Shown: piece by piece, positions 1-8,091 of the stretch | Position numbering within the stretch: position 1 is the first letter of the stretch | Layout: each line of letters opens with the position of its first letter | Source of the DNA: Thermosphaera aggregans | GTDB lineage: Archaea > Thermoproteota > Thermoprotei_A > Sulfolobales > Desulfurococcaceae | Assembly: GCF_014962245.1 (NCBI RefSeq) | Contig: NZ_CP063144.1 | Coordinates: 610,582-674,581, forward strand | Length of the DNA: 64,000 nt | Direction of reading: 5' to 3' | Made by a program: the position numbers and the translations under genes | The notes under the pieces: generated by a model | The model's database searches: none | The model's input: only the letters and a program-made list of their open reading frames with translations | Told to the model about the DNA's origin: nothing

Positions 1-150
1 AACGGGTTCCCGGCTTATAGGTAGTGGTAGAGTCGAAAGGAATTCCTAGCAGGCTCCACCCTGAATGAGCCTTTGGAAGGCATGCGAAGCTAATGGTTTC
101 CTGTGCCAGCAGCTCTAACACTCCCATTTCAAACACCGCCTGCTATAAAT

Positions 151-160
151 GCTTATATAA
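151..160 (+). promoter_or_regulatory. TATA box of the glycyl-tRNA synthetase gene
   Basis: An AT-rich TATA element (gcttatataa) lies about 45 bp before the GTG at 201. It predicts a transcript start near 182 and a short leader that carries a strong Shine-Dalgarno stretch (gaggggggt, 189-197). The first 140 bases of the window hold no gene that I can recognise. Confidence 0.6.
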
Positions 161-200
161 AGTTAATTAAATTATCATTCCGTAATTAGAGGGGGGTTTA

Positions 201-1946
201 GTGAGCAGTAGTGAAGAGATTTATGACGCAGTAATGGATCTTGCAAGGAGAAGAGGCTTCTTCTGGGGTTCTTTCGAAATATACGGGGGAGTTGCCGGTT
301 TCTACGATTACGGCCCTCTCGGTGTTTTACTTAAGAGGAGGATCCAGGATTTATGGCTGAAGCATTTCGTCTACTCAAACGACATGGTTGTGGAAGTGGA
401 GACCCCTATTATTAATCCTAGAGTCGTATTCAAGGCCAGCGGGCACGAGGAAAGCTTCACAGACCCGGTTACCGAGTGTTTAAAGTGTGGAAGGATCTAC
501 AGGGTTGACCATCTTCTCAAGGAGGTTCTCGGGGTAGAAGCAGAGGGGTTGTCTCCTGAGGAATACAAAAAGATTATTGTCGAGAGAAACGTTAAATGCC
601 CAGTATGTAATGGAGAGCTGGCCGAGCCCTCTTACACGCTTCTACTGTTTAAAACAGAGATAGGACCCTACAAGGGCTCACTGGGTTATTTAAGGCCGGA
701 GAACGCCCAGGGCATGTTCGTGAATTTCGCTAATGTTCTAAGAATAACCAGGAATAAGCTACCTTTAGGCATTGCTCAGGTGGGGAGGGTTGCGAGGAAT
801 GAGATATCGCCGAGGCAGGGCTTACTCAGGCTGAGAGAGTTCACCATTATGGAGATAGAGTTCTTTTTCGACCCTGAAACCGTTGCCGAGGATATTCGCG
901 AATACCTGTCTCAAGACATCCTTGATGAAAAACTGAATGTTCTGACAGCGGAGGACAGGGAGAAAGGGGTTTCGGAACCTAGGACGTACACTGTTAGAGA
1001 GCTTATAGAAAACGGCGTAGTGAAGACTCCATGGCTTGCTTTATGGATGGGTGTTGGAAGCAGGTTCCTAAGGGATATTGGAATAGATCCCGCGAGAACA
1101 AGGTTTATCGAGAAGCTTCCAAAAGAGAGAGCACACTACTCTGCGCAAACATTTGACCAGGAGGTTAAGACCGAGAAGTATGGGTGGATCGAGGTAGCAG
1201 GCTACGCCTACAGGACCACGTACGACCTGGAGAGACACATAATGTTCAGTAATGCAGACCTAACCTTTTTCAAACGGTTCGAGAAGCCTATGGAGAAGAC
1301 GGTGAGAAAGGCTTTTCCAAACGTTTCAAAAATACGTGAAGCCTTCGGAGACAAGTACTCCGAGTTCATGAAGAAGCTGTCAGAGAAGCGGCCTTCAGAA
1401 CTTTACGAGGAGCTTGAGAAGGCAGGCTTCATAGAGGTTAATGGTTCAAGGCTGGGCAAGGAGTTCTTCACGTTTAAAGAGGAGGTTGAGAAAATCCACG
1501 GAGTCAAGATAATCCCCCATGTGGTTGAACCATCGTTCGGTCTGGAAAGGCTTCTCTACGTTGTGCTGGAAAACAACCTCAAGATAAGGGAGGAGAAAAC
1601 CGTTCTAACCCTCCCACCGCAAATAGCTCCATACCATGTAGCGGTTTTCCCGTTGGTGACTGGTTCGAGACCCGAACATAAGAAAATCGTGGAGTTAGCG
1701 AGGAAAGTATACTGGGATCTCGTCAGGGCAGGCTTCAACTGTATTTACGACGACGACGGCAGTATTGGGAGGAGGTATGCAAGGGTTGATGAGATAGGAG
1801 TTCCCTTGGCGATAACTGTGGACTACCAGAGCATTGAAGACAACACTGTAACAGTGAGGGACAGGGATACTACTCAGCAAGAGAGAGTTCATTTAAACGA
1901 CTTGAAGAAACACCTGGCCGAGAAGCTTGGGATCACTGTTTTTTAA
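201..1946 (+). CDS. glyS: Glycyl-tRNA synthetase (archaeal/eukaryotic dimeric type)
   Basis: Charges tRNA-Gly with glycine in the cytoplasm. It is a 581-residue class II synthetase. The N-terminal GFFWGSFEIYGG and YDYGPLG stretches, the LRPENAQGMF segment (about 164-173), the motif 2 region RNEISPRQGLLRLREF (from about 198) and the motif 3 region EPSFGLERLLY near 445 identify the family. Two Cys pairs (C93/C96 and C133/C136) form a probable zinc site in the insertion typical of the archaeal form. The C-terminal 110 residues are the anticodon-binding domain. The start is GTG, chosen because gaggggggt lies four bases upstream. The gene stands alone with its own TATA box. Confidence 0.96.
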   Translation: MSSSEEIYDAVMDLARRRGFFWGSFEIYGGVAGFYDYGPLGVLLKRRIQDLWLKHFVYSNDMVVEVETPIINPRVVFKASGHEESFTDPVTECLKCGRIYRVDHLLKEVLGVEAEGLSPEEYKKIIVERNVKCPVCNGELAEPSYTLLLFKTEIGPYKGSLGYLRPENAQGMFVNFANVLRITRNKLPLGIAQVGRVARNEISPRQGLLRLREFTIMEIEFFFDPETVAEDIREYLSQDILDEKLNVLTAEDREKGVSEPRTYTVRELIENGVVKTPWLALWMGVGSRFLRDIGIDPARTRFIEKLPKERAHYSAQTFDQEVKTEKYGWIEVAGYAYRTTYDLERHIMFSNADLTFFKRFEKPMEKTVRKAFPNVSKIREAFGDKYSEFMKKLSEKRPSELYEELEKAGFIEVNGSRLGKEFFTFKEEVEKIHGVKIIPHVVEPSFGLERLLYVVLENNLKIREEKTVLTLPPQIAPYHVAVFPLVTGSRPEHKKIVELARKVYWDLVRAGFNCIYDDDGSIGRRYARVDEIGVPLAITVDYQSIEDNTVTVRDRDTTQQERVHLNDLKKHLAEKLGITVF

Positions 1947-1997
1947 CCAGCATAATCTAAAACTAAGATATGACATATATAATTATGGTGGAATCCG

Positions 1998-2375
1998 ATG
2001 AGTGAGGGAGAACAGGTTAAGAACACTCAGGAGCGGCAACAGAAACCAGATATTTCAAAACTAGTCTCGATCATACCGCCAGCTTCCGAGCTGAAGAAGA
2101 AAGAAAAGATACTTTCCGAGAAAAGATTAAGGGTAAAGTATGATGAATCTTTGAAGGAGCCATTGGCCAAGATCCCCAAGCCTATTGCCGGAATGCTTGG
2201 GATTAAGGACGGGGATAGCGTTGAAGTAGTCGTTGCCGGTAGGAAAAAATTCATGTTTAAAGCACTGGTTATTGAATCACAGGAAGAGAACACTATTTAC
2301 GTACACCCGGATGAGCTTAAGTTGAACGGGGTGGCTGACAATAGCATCGCAACCCTTAGAAAATCGAGACAATGA
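1998..2375 (+). CDS. Conserved hypothetical protein with an AbrB-like C-terminal half
   Basis: A 125-residue basic protein. The first 60 residues are polar and rich in Lys, Glu and Gln and are probably disordered. The rest (about 60-125) has the look of a small swapped-hairpin or double-psi barrel: a run KPIAGMLGIKDGDSVEVVV resembles the (I)P-x-x-(I)-(R)-x-x-L-x-(I)-K-x-G-D-x-V pattern of AbrB-type DNA-binding domains, but the match is loose. A TATA-like element (catatataatt) lies shortly upstream. The next gene follows within 30 bp, so the two are probably cotranscribed. Function not recognised. Confidence 0.6.
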   Translation: MSEGEQVKNTQERQQKPDISKLVSIIPPASELKKKEKILSEKRLRVKYDESLKEPLAKIPKPIAGMLGIKDGDSVEVVVAGRKKFMFKALVIESQEENTIYVHPDELKLNGVADNSIATLRKSRQ

Positions 2376-2400
2376 TGTTGATGAGACATCCCTGTACTCC

Positions 2401-2781
2401 TTGATGAAGTCGCTAGTTGACAAGTACGAGGAAACTCTTTCACAAGCTAAGGTAGCAACGGGTTATGTTGGAGTAGACGATAACCGGGTAATGGTCTTCC
2501 TTAAAGGGCTGGATAAGCTACTGGAGGAGTCAGCTCTTCTATCCTTGAACCCTGATAGATTCTCAAAACAATATTTGACGAGCAATTTGGGGAGATTCGT
2601 TAGAGCGTACTATAGCTACTTAAAGATTATCGGGATACCGTATTTAATAGACTTGCTGGAAGAGCTTCTTGAAAAGCTTGAAAACTCGACTTGCAAGGAG
2701 TGTGTTGACAAGACAAGGAGTTTAATAACTGGTTTCAATCAGCTCCTGGGCACTCTACGATCTCGAGAAGAACCCCTTTAA
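2401..2781 (+). CDS. Hypothetical helical protein
   Basis: A 126-residue protein, predicted mostly alpha-helical, with one Cys pair (STCKECVDK) near residue 97. The first codons are TTG-ATG with no clear Shine-Dalgarno, so the exact start is uncertain. It follows the preceding small gene by 25 bp, and its last 47 bases overlap the 3' end of the convergent radical SAM gene. I do not recognise the family. Confidence 0.5.
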   Translation: MMKSLVDKYEETLSQAKVATGYVGVDDNRVMVFLKGLDKLLEESALLSLNPDRFSKQYLTSNLGRFVRAYYSYLKIIGIPYLIDLLEELLEKLENSTCKECVDKTRSLITGFNQLLGTLRSREEPL

Positions 2782-4342
2782 CATACCTGGGGGCAACCTC
2801 CTTTATCAGGACTCTTGCCTTGCAACCGTCAATCTTTCCCGAGAACTTGGGTCCTTTTTCAACGAAGACAACCGGTCCATGTTTGACCGGGTACCCGTAC
2901 ACACCTCTCTCAGTCTCCAACAGGAATACTTCTACGGTGCTCCCTTGAAGAGTTTTCTTCATTGCATAATTATATTCTTCTACACGCTTTTTCATTAACG
3001 ATATGATCTCCTTGTTAAACCCTAGCGGGAGCCTCCTCATCGAGAACGAGGTCTGCGGCAATGGAATGTATTTGTACAGCGTTATTTTCTCCACGTTGGT
3101 GCCGGCCAGCTCGTCTACGAGGTTTAGAGTTTTCAAGTAGGTTCTCGAATCCATGAAAGGCAAACCGTACATTAGGTAGACGTAAGGTCTCAAACCATTT
3201 TCGCTCAGGAGTTTCGAGGCCTTGACAACGTCTCCGGGGCTTATGGGCTTGCCCAGGACGCGGTTGTTGAACTCTGCATCCCCTGTCTCACAACCTATGT
3301 GAATGGTTGTGCCTTTCAAGTACTTCCCCAGGAGAGAAGCCACCTCTTGGTTCACGAGGCATGCCTTAACATTCTCAATGCTGATTGTAACGGATCCTTT
3401 TTCAACCTCCCTGATTGATGCGAGCTGGCTTAACAGTTCTTCAATCGCCTCGATATTAGCAGGGGGGTTGCACGGGTCTGTCAGAACTCCAGCTTCGCAT
3501 TTTTCCACCCTATAGTAGTCGAGAAAGTCTGGAGCGCTTAACACTATTCTCCTAGCACCGTTAGCGATCAACTCCTCCACCTCTCTCCGAACCGCCACGG
3601 GATTCCTCGACCTAGGCGGGCCGAAAAGGTATGGGACACTGCAGAACCCGCACCCGGGTGGAATGCTCGCAGGGCATTCAAGCCTTTCAGCCAGCGATCC
3701 AACCCTACACTTAAAGCACTCTAAGCATCCAAGGTTTTTTAAGAGAGGCCTATGGTAGTTGCTGCACCCCCTAACCACTTCAACGTATATGCGAAACACT
3801 GAGGGAGGTTTGTAAGATTTGTCCACCATGGTCCAAGGTTTCACAATATTTAGCAACTCCTCAGGGGTGTGCACATGTGGGCCGGTGGCCACGACCTGCC
3901 CCTTCTCCCTGTAAACTAGTGCGGGTACTTTGCTAATCTCGCAGGATTCTTCGACAACGCATTCAACGAATTTTCGCAGGGGTATCTCGGCCTCCCCAAT
4001 TATCAGGTAGTCTGCTTCCCTGTAAAGCCTCAGTATATCTGCTCCCTCGCTACTGACAGGACCTCCGAGGACTATTTTACCCTTGAACCCTTTCCTTCGC
4101 AGTTTTGAGACAAGCTTCTTGACAGCTACCTTGTCGCTAGTCATTGCTGAGACCATTACGAATTCGTAATCGAGATAGCTTGAAGGATTCCTGTAAACCT
4201 CCTCGTACGGTTTAAGAAGCGTTTCATATTTCTCGGCAAGGAGGCCTGCAACAACCCTTGGCCCGGAGCCGACGACGTCAAAGGTAGAGTACCTGCTCCC
4301 CTCAGCCCTTGCCAATGCGTCAACCACTAGAAACCTCGGCAA
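2735..4342 (-). CDS. B12-binding-type radical SAM protein
   Basis: A 535-residue protein. Residues about 1-150 resemble the cobalamin-binding Rossmann fold of B12/radical SAM enzymes (KIVLGGP, ADYLIIGEAE), although I see no canonical D-x-H-x-x-G. A Cys-rich insertion (CSNYHRP to CFKC) precedes the cluster motif, which reads C-x7-C-x2-C (CPASIPPGCGFC) rather than the common C-x3-C-x2-C. Further on come HIGCETGD and YGLPFMD, typical of the radical SAM barrel. The last 65 residues look like a TRAM-type beta-barrel. The best family guess is the archaeal MJ_0865-like B12/radical SAM group. The substrate is unknown. It stands alone and converges on the gene before it. Confidence 0.75.
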   Translation of the reverse strand: MPRFLVVDALARAEGSRYSTFDVVGSGPRVVAGLLAEKYETLLKPYEEVYRNPSSYLDYEFVMVSAMTSDKVAVKKLVSKLRRKGFKGKIVLGGPVSSEGADILRLYREADYLIIGEAEIPLRKFVECVVEESCEISKVPALVYREKGQVVATGPHVHTPEELLNIVKPWTMVDKSYKPPSVFRIYVEVVRGCSNYHRPLLKNLGCLECFKCRVGSLAERLECPASIPPGCGFCSVPYLFGPPRSRNPVAVRREVEELIANGARRIVLSAPDFLDYYRVEKCEAGVLTDPCNPPANIEAIEELLSQLASIREVEKGSVTISIENVKACLVNQEVASLLGKYLKGTTIHIGCETGDAEFNNRVLGKPISPGDVVKASKLLSENGLRPYVYLMYGLPFMDSRTYLKTLNLVDELAGTNVEKITLYKYIPLPQTSFSMRRLPLGFNKEIISLMKKRVEEYNYAMKKTLQGSTVEVFLLETERGVYGYPVKHGPVVFVEKGPKFSGKIDGCKARVLIKEVAPRYVKGVLLEIVECPGAD

Positions 4343-4410
4343 GCTTCATCACTTTGAAAAATGGTATTCTTAAATACCCTCAAATAAATTAGTAGAAAAC
4401 GGGGAGATAG

Positions 4411-5070
4411 ATGAGCGCGGTAGAAAACAGCTCGCTGGCAGAGCTGACAGCGGTCGAGTATTTAGTCAATTTTTCGAGAATCGTGGAAGAGGCTGCGAGG
4501 CTGATAGACTCACTTGTCAACGCTTATGTTGATGGAAACGATGTCCACAAGCTATATGAGAGGTTTATTGAAGTGAAAACAAAGGCTGAGGAGACGAAGA
4601 CCATAGTAATGGAGTATCTTGTTAAGAGTAGCGAGGTAATGAGGTACTCTAGAAGCTATATTGAGGTAGTGTATGATTTTGAAAAAATAATCCAGCACCT
4701 CGACGGTGTAGCATACAGGATTGTCCTGTTGAAAGATAATAATGTGCAATTAGACAGGGAGCTTGTGTCAACAATAAGAGTTATGACTAACATCATCAGG
4801 AAGCAGAGGGATTCACTAGAGCTGGCTCTTTCAAAGCTGACAACGGCTCCGAGGAAAATAATGAGCGATCTTAACGAGATAGTCAAGCTGGAAGAGGAAG
4901 CAGACGACTTGTTCAGGAGGATAACATTCCACGTGTATTCGAAACTAGCTAACAACTTGACAGGCTTAATGGTGTTGAAAGATATTATAGAGTACCTTGA
5001 AGACGTCTGCGACGATTTCAGAAACATCGGTGAGGAAGTACGGTACTTAGCCCTGGTGAGAGGGATTTAG
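4411..5070 (+). CDS. DUF47/PhoU-like protein
   Basis: A 219-residue, almost wholly helical protein, consistent with the DUF47 (TIGR00153) relatives of PhoU, which form helical bundles and often sit beside phosphate permeases. The segment LEEEADDLFRRI followed by YLEDVCDDFRNIGEEVR near the C-terminus is the clearest family mark, because it resembles the acidic metal-binding repeat of PhoU. No transporter lies next to it here. The ATG is preceded by ggggagat. Its last bases overlap the open frame of the tRNA endonuclease gene, so the two are probably cotranscribed. Confidence 0.7.
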   Translation: MSAVENSSLAELTAVEYLVNFSRIVEEAARLIDSLVNAYVDGNDVHKLYERFIEVKTKAEETKTIVMEYLVKSSEVMRYSRSYIEVVYDFEKIIQHLDGVAYRIVLLKDNNVQLDRELVSTIRVMTNIIRKQRDSLELALSKLTTAPRKIMSDLNEIVKLEEEADDLFRRITFHVYSKLANNLTGLMVLKDIIEYLEDVCDDFRNIGEEVRYLALVRGI

Positions 5071-5615
5071 AAGCGGGAGAGTGCAAAGGATTCCTCTTAC
5101 ATAATAGAGCTGTTGTCCTTGACTACAAATGTGCTAATGAACTCTACTGGGACGGTTATTTCGGCTCCTTCCTAGGCGTCGTCAAACCTAGAGAGAGGAA
5201 TATCTCCAGCCCCCTGGAGCTCTCACTGATAGAGGCAGCCTATCTCGTTGAAGCAGGGAGAATTAAAATCCTCTACTCAAACAGGGAGGTAGGCTTCAGC
5301 GAGCTTTACGAATGGGGTAGGGAGAGGATAAAAAGATTTCCAGAGCTCTACGCTGTATTCAAAGACTTGAGGACCAGGGGCTTCGTGGTGAGGAGAGGGT
5401 TGAAGTTCGGCTGTGACTACCTAGCTTACAAGCTTGGCCCAGGAATAGACCATGCACCTTTCGGCGTTCAGGTTTACAGGGGTGGGGAGGAAATAGATCC
5501 TATAGAGCTGGTGAGAATGGGGCGGTTGCTTCACTCGGTTAGGAAGAAGCTGGTAGTGGCTGTGGTGGAGAATGGCGGAGTTCAATATTATGAGTTCGAC
5601 TGGTGGAAACCCTAG
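5067..5615 (+). CDS. endA: tRNA-splicing endonuclease; start codon not identifiable
   Basis: Cleaves the bulge-helix-bulge at tRNA intron boundaries. The C-terminal catalytic domain is clear: GLKFGCDYLAYKLG supplies the Tyr, DHAPFGVQV the His and HSVRKKLVVAVV the Lys of the triad, and the protein ends in YYEFDWW. The N-terminal domain is also present in frame (KGFLLHN near 5085, LELSLIEAAYLVEAG near 5214-5258), so the protein is about 180 residues, the usual size. However, the frame is open from 5034 and has no ATG, GTG or TTG before TTG 5367, which would delete the whole N-terminal domain. A Shine-Dalgarno-like ggtgagaggga (5055-5065) sits just before the TTA at 5067, which I use as the nominal start. 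The start codon may be non-standard, mutated or misread. Confidence 0.8.
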   Translation, partial: LEAGECKGFLLHNRAVVLDYKCANELYWDGYFGSFLGVVKPRERNISSPLELSLIEAAYLVEAGRIKILYSNREVGFSELYEWGRERIKRFPELYAVFKDLRTRGFVVRRGLKFGCDYLAYKLGPGIDHAPFGVQVYRGGEEIDPIELVRMGRLLHSVRKKLVVAVVENGGVQYYEFDWWKP

Positions 5616-5710
5616 CCTAATCTATTTAAACTTTTTTAGAAATATGATTTACTCAAGTCGGTTATAATCGGAAGGGCTGGTCTGAATAAGTTGCGAGAGG
5701 GGTATGCTAC

Positions 5711-6136
5711 TTGAACAGCTACCATGGATACGAGAGAAGAGAAGGATACCATAGAGGGTATCACAAGCCCCGTGACGACTATCAGAAACAGCCATCCAGG
5801 AAGGATTACGAGCAGAGGGAGAGGGTTCTCCAGCCCCAGCCGCTTGGGGATCGCTGCAACCCGCTCTGCCCATTTTTCATATGCAACAAGGCAGCACTGT
5901 TCACGCTTAACAAGCCTTTCCGCGGAAAATACATGAGAGTAGCCTACTGCAGGCTTACAGGCGGAGAGTGCATAGGGAGCGAGTGCCAGTATTCTGGTTG
6001 CAAGATAAACGCGCTCCTGCCTGATGGAAGGTGTGCTAAGGCCTTGGAGAAGAAGACGAGGCATGTGAGTGACGAGGAGTTGTTCAGGGAGTTGCAGTCG
6101 ATCGAGGACTATGATATCTCAGATTTTGCAAGATAA
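5711..6136 (+). CDS. Small cysteine-rich hypothetical protein
   Basis: A 141-residue protein in two parts. Residues 1-45 are a low-complexity tail rich in Tyr, Arg, His, Gln and Gly. From about 48 on there is a compact domain with seven Cys: RCNPLCPFFIC, VAYCRLTGGEC, SECQYSGC and GRCAKA. The spacing suggests a zinc or iron-sulfur site. The start is TTG at 5711, preceded by gagagggg at 5696-5703; a TATA-like ctatttaaac lies near 5622. The RGG/RGY-like tail could bind nucleic acid, but this is inference. It is not a family I can name. Confidence 0.65.
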   Translation: MNSYHGYERREGYHRGYHKPRDDYQKQPSRKDYEQRERVLQPQPLGDRCNPLCPFFICNKAALFTLNKPFRGKYMRVAYCRLTGGECIGSECQYSGCKINALLPDGRCAKALEKKTRHVSDEELFRELQSIEDYDISDFAR

Positions 6137-6174
6137 TTAACAAGGGTTTTTAAGGCTGTTCTAACCCGGGGTTT

Positions 6175-6756
6175 TCAGCTAGCTTTCCATCTACGATATA
6201 TATCGTGCTCAACGCCGAGGGCGTCAAGGATTTTACCCACTATGAAGGAAACCATGTCATCTATGCTTCTTGGTTGATGGTAGAACGCGGGCGAGGCTGG
6301 GAGGATAACAGCCCCTGCCATGCTGAGCCTGTACATGTTGCGCAAGTCCACCGGGGATAACGGGGTTTCCCGTGGCACAATAACCAGTTTACCTTTAAGC
6401 CTTAGAACAGATAATGCTACACGTAAGAGAAGGTTGTCCTGGACACCAGTTGCAAGCTTTGCCACAGTATTCATCGATGCTGGTACGATAACCATGTCAG
6501 CTCCCACAAGCCTGCTACTACTTGCAAGCGGGGATTCCAGCTCATCCTCGCTGTAAACTCCTTTCAACCCGCTAACGGTTCTTAGAAACTCTGAGAGCCG
6601 TAGTCCAGTCTCCTCTATGGAAACCTTCTCAGCCGCTATCGTGTAGACAACGTAAACGTTGCTGTACTTTCTACTCAACAGGTTGGTCAGCGAGACCAGT
6701 TTAACACTATATGGTATGCCGCTGGCCCCTGTGATGCCTATCACAAGCGTGCTCAT
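6175..6756 (-). CDS. ubiX: Flavin prenyltransferase (UbiX/Pad1 family)
   Basis: Transfers dimethylallyl phosphate to reduced FMN to make prenylated FMN, the cofactor of UbiD-type decarboxylases. The 193-residue protein has the family marks in order: GITGASGIPY at the N-terminus, PASMNTVAKLATGVQDNLLLR in the middle, LVIVPRETPLS, and MAGAVILPASPAFYHQP near the C-terminus. No UbiD partner is in the window. In archaea with the modified mevalonate pathway, a UbiD-like anhydromevalonate phosphate decarboxylase needs this cofactor, which may be the role here (inference). It is a single gene with its start at the edge of a 155-bp intergenic stretch. Confidence 0.92.
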   Translation of the reverse strand: MSTLVIGITGASGIPYSVKLVSLTNLLSRKYSNVYVVYTIAAEKVSIEETGLRLSEFLRTVSGLKGVYSEDELESPLASSSRLVGADMVIVPASMNTVAKLATGVQDNLLLRVALSVLRLKGKLVIVPRETPLSPVDLRNMYRLSMAGAVILPASPAFYHQPRSIDDMVSFIVGKILDALGVEHDIYRRWKAS

Positions 6757-6910
6757 GAGGTATCAATCCTGCGCGGGGTCATCACTCTATCAGACCTTTC
6801 GAGCCCTTTCATCACTTACTTGTTATGAGTATTGGAAAATATAAAATCACTCATACAGCTTAGGTTAATACGATGAAAAAGCCTAGTTGTTGCTTGAAAG
6901 GCGATGACTT

Positions 6911-7198
6911 TTGATCACACCGCGGGGAATACCTGTCAAGGTTTTAAACAAGCTCGTGGAAGAGCTTAATCAGAGAGGATTATATGCTGAAAGACACTCT
7001 TACAGTATAAGAATGATGTATCAGGGAAGGTTTGTCGCAAGCCTTCACCTATATCCAGGGTTCAACCAAGCCGTCCTGAGAGTGTATGGGGAGAGCGAGA
7101 GAATTAATAAAACAGTTGAAGAAGTGGTAGAAGAGCTGGTTAAGAAATACCTGGGGGACTTAGAACTCAACGTCCAGGCAAAACCTCTATCTTTTTAA
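6911..7198 (+). CDS. Small conserved hypothetical protein
   Basis: A 95-residue alpha/beta protein of unknown function. The predicted order is helix, strand, strand, strand, helix: VKVLNKLVEELNQRG, then SIRMMYQGRFVASLHLYPG, then a C-terminal helix TVEEVVEELVKKYLGD. The start is TTG at 6911, because an in-frame stop lies two codons upstream and gaaagg (6897-6902) provides the ribosome site. The next gene starts about 30 bp after its end, on the same strand. Confidence 0.6.
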   Translation: MITPRGIPVKVLNKLVEELNQRGLYAERHSYSIRMMYQGRFVASLHLYPGFNQAVLRVYGESERINKTVEEVVEELVKKYLGDLELNVQAKPLSF

Positions 7199-7231
7199 TT
7201 CAAAATTAGTTAAAACTAATGGATGAGAAAT

Positions 7232-8074
7232 ATGTGCAGACTTCTCACTGCGTGGCTTGGAAAAGACGGCTTGGAAAAACTAGAGCTTATTATGGAGGCT
7301 TTCGTGAAAAGCAGTGAGCATGACAGGTATTTGGAGAAAGCCAGCGGTGGAAAATCATTATCGCACGATGATGGATGGGGGATAGCGGCTATAGGGTTGG
7401 TTGGAGGGAAGCCCAGCATCATCCAGCATAGATCGATTCGCCCTGTTTTCGACACTGAGAGCTTGAGAATGATTAATCTCATAGTGAGCAGGCTGAAACG
7501 ATATGAGGAAGCCGTGCTGCTAATCCATTCTCGAAAAGCCTCCAGAAGCGAGCCCTACGGCGAGGAGTATTTGCACCCATTCATAACACTATTAGAGAAT
7601 GGTGCCACATGGTTTGCTCACAACGGGGGAGCGGATAAGCTGAGGCTTGCCAGCCTCCTTGGAGTTTACCCATGGATCAGGGTTGACTCCGAGCTCCTAG
7701 GCTATTTCCTCATAGAAAAAATCGGAGACTGCCTGGGAGAGCAAGAGGCGCTTGACCAGTGCGTGGTTAAAGCTTATGATTCATCAAAAGAGTTCATACC
7801 ATCCTGCAACGGGTTCAACACTGGATTAATGATGCTGCTCGGTAATAATCCCCACCTGTACCTAACCCACTGGGTTGGACAACCCTGCGGTGATCAAGTA
7901 CTTCTCGACTACTACAAGATCGCCACGTTCAGGATTGCCGACTCCTTAGCCGCAGGCTCGATCACGATTTTAGACTATCTTCCACAGGACTCCTCGATAA
8001 GTGAGATCACAATTCTTGAGCCAGGCTTATATAAGGCTTCGAAAACCAGCTTCGTTAGGCTGAAGCCTTATTAA
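7232..8074 (+). CDS. Class II (Ntn-type) glutamine amidotransferase-like protein
   Basis: A stand-alone glutaminase-type amidotransferase domain of 280 residues. Class II enzymes use an N-terminal Cys freed by Met removal, so I place the start at the second ATG (7232), which gives Met-Cys-Arg-Leu-Leu; ggatgag at 7221-7227 fits as ribosome site. The earlier in-frame ATG at 7223 would bury the Cys. DDGWGIA, LLIHSRKASRSEPYGEEYLHPF, FAHNGGAD and ELLGYFLIEKIG match the family's ammonia-channel and glutamine-binding segments. Unlike GlmS or PurF there is no fused synthase domain. The amino acceptor is unknown. Confidence 0.8.
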   Translation: MCRLLTAWLGKDGLEKLELIMEAFVKSSEHDRYLEKASGGKSLSHDDGWGIAAIGLVGGKPSIIQHRSIRPVFDTESLRMINLIVSRLKRYEEAVLLIHSRKASRSEPYGEEYLHPFITLLENGATWFAHNGGADKLRLASLLGVYPWIRVDSELLGYFLIEKIGDCLGEQEALDQCVVKAYDSSKEFIPSCNGFNTGLMMLLGNNPHLYLTHWVGQPCGDQVLLDYYKIATFRIADSLAAGSITILDYLPQDSSISEITILEPGLYKASKTSFVRLKPY

Positions 8075-8091
8075 CTGGATGTGACCACGGT

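Noticed and set aside
1-20. The string cccggcttatag near the left edge resembles the 3' conserved end of RNase P RNA (acagaa-cccggcttat).
   Set aside because: The universal acagaa part is missing (gggtt instead), and only a few bases are visible before the edge, so no claim is made.
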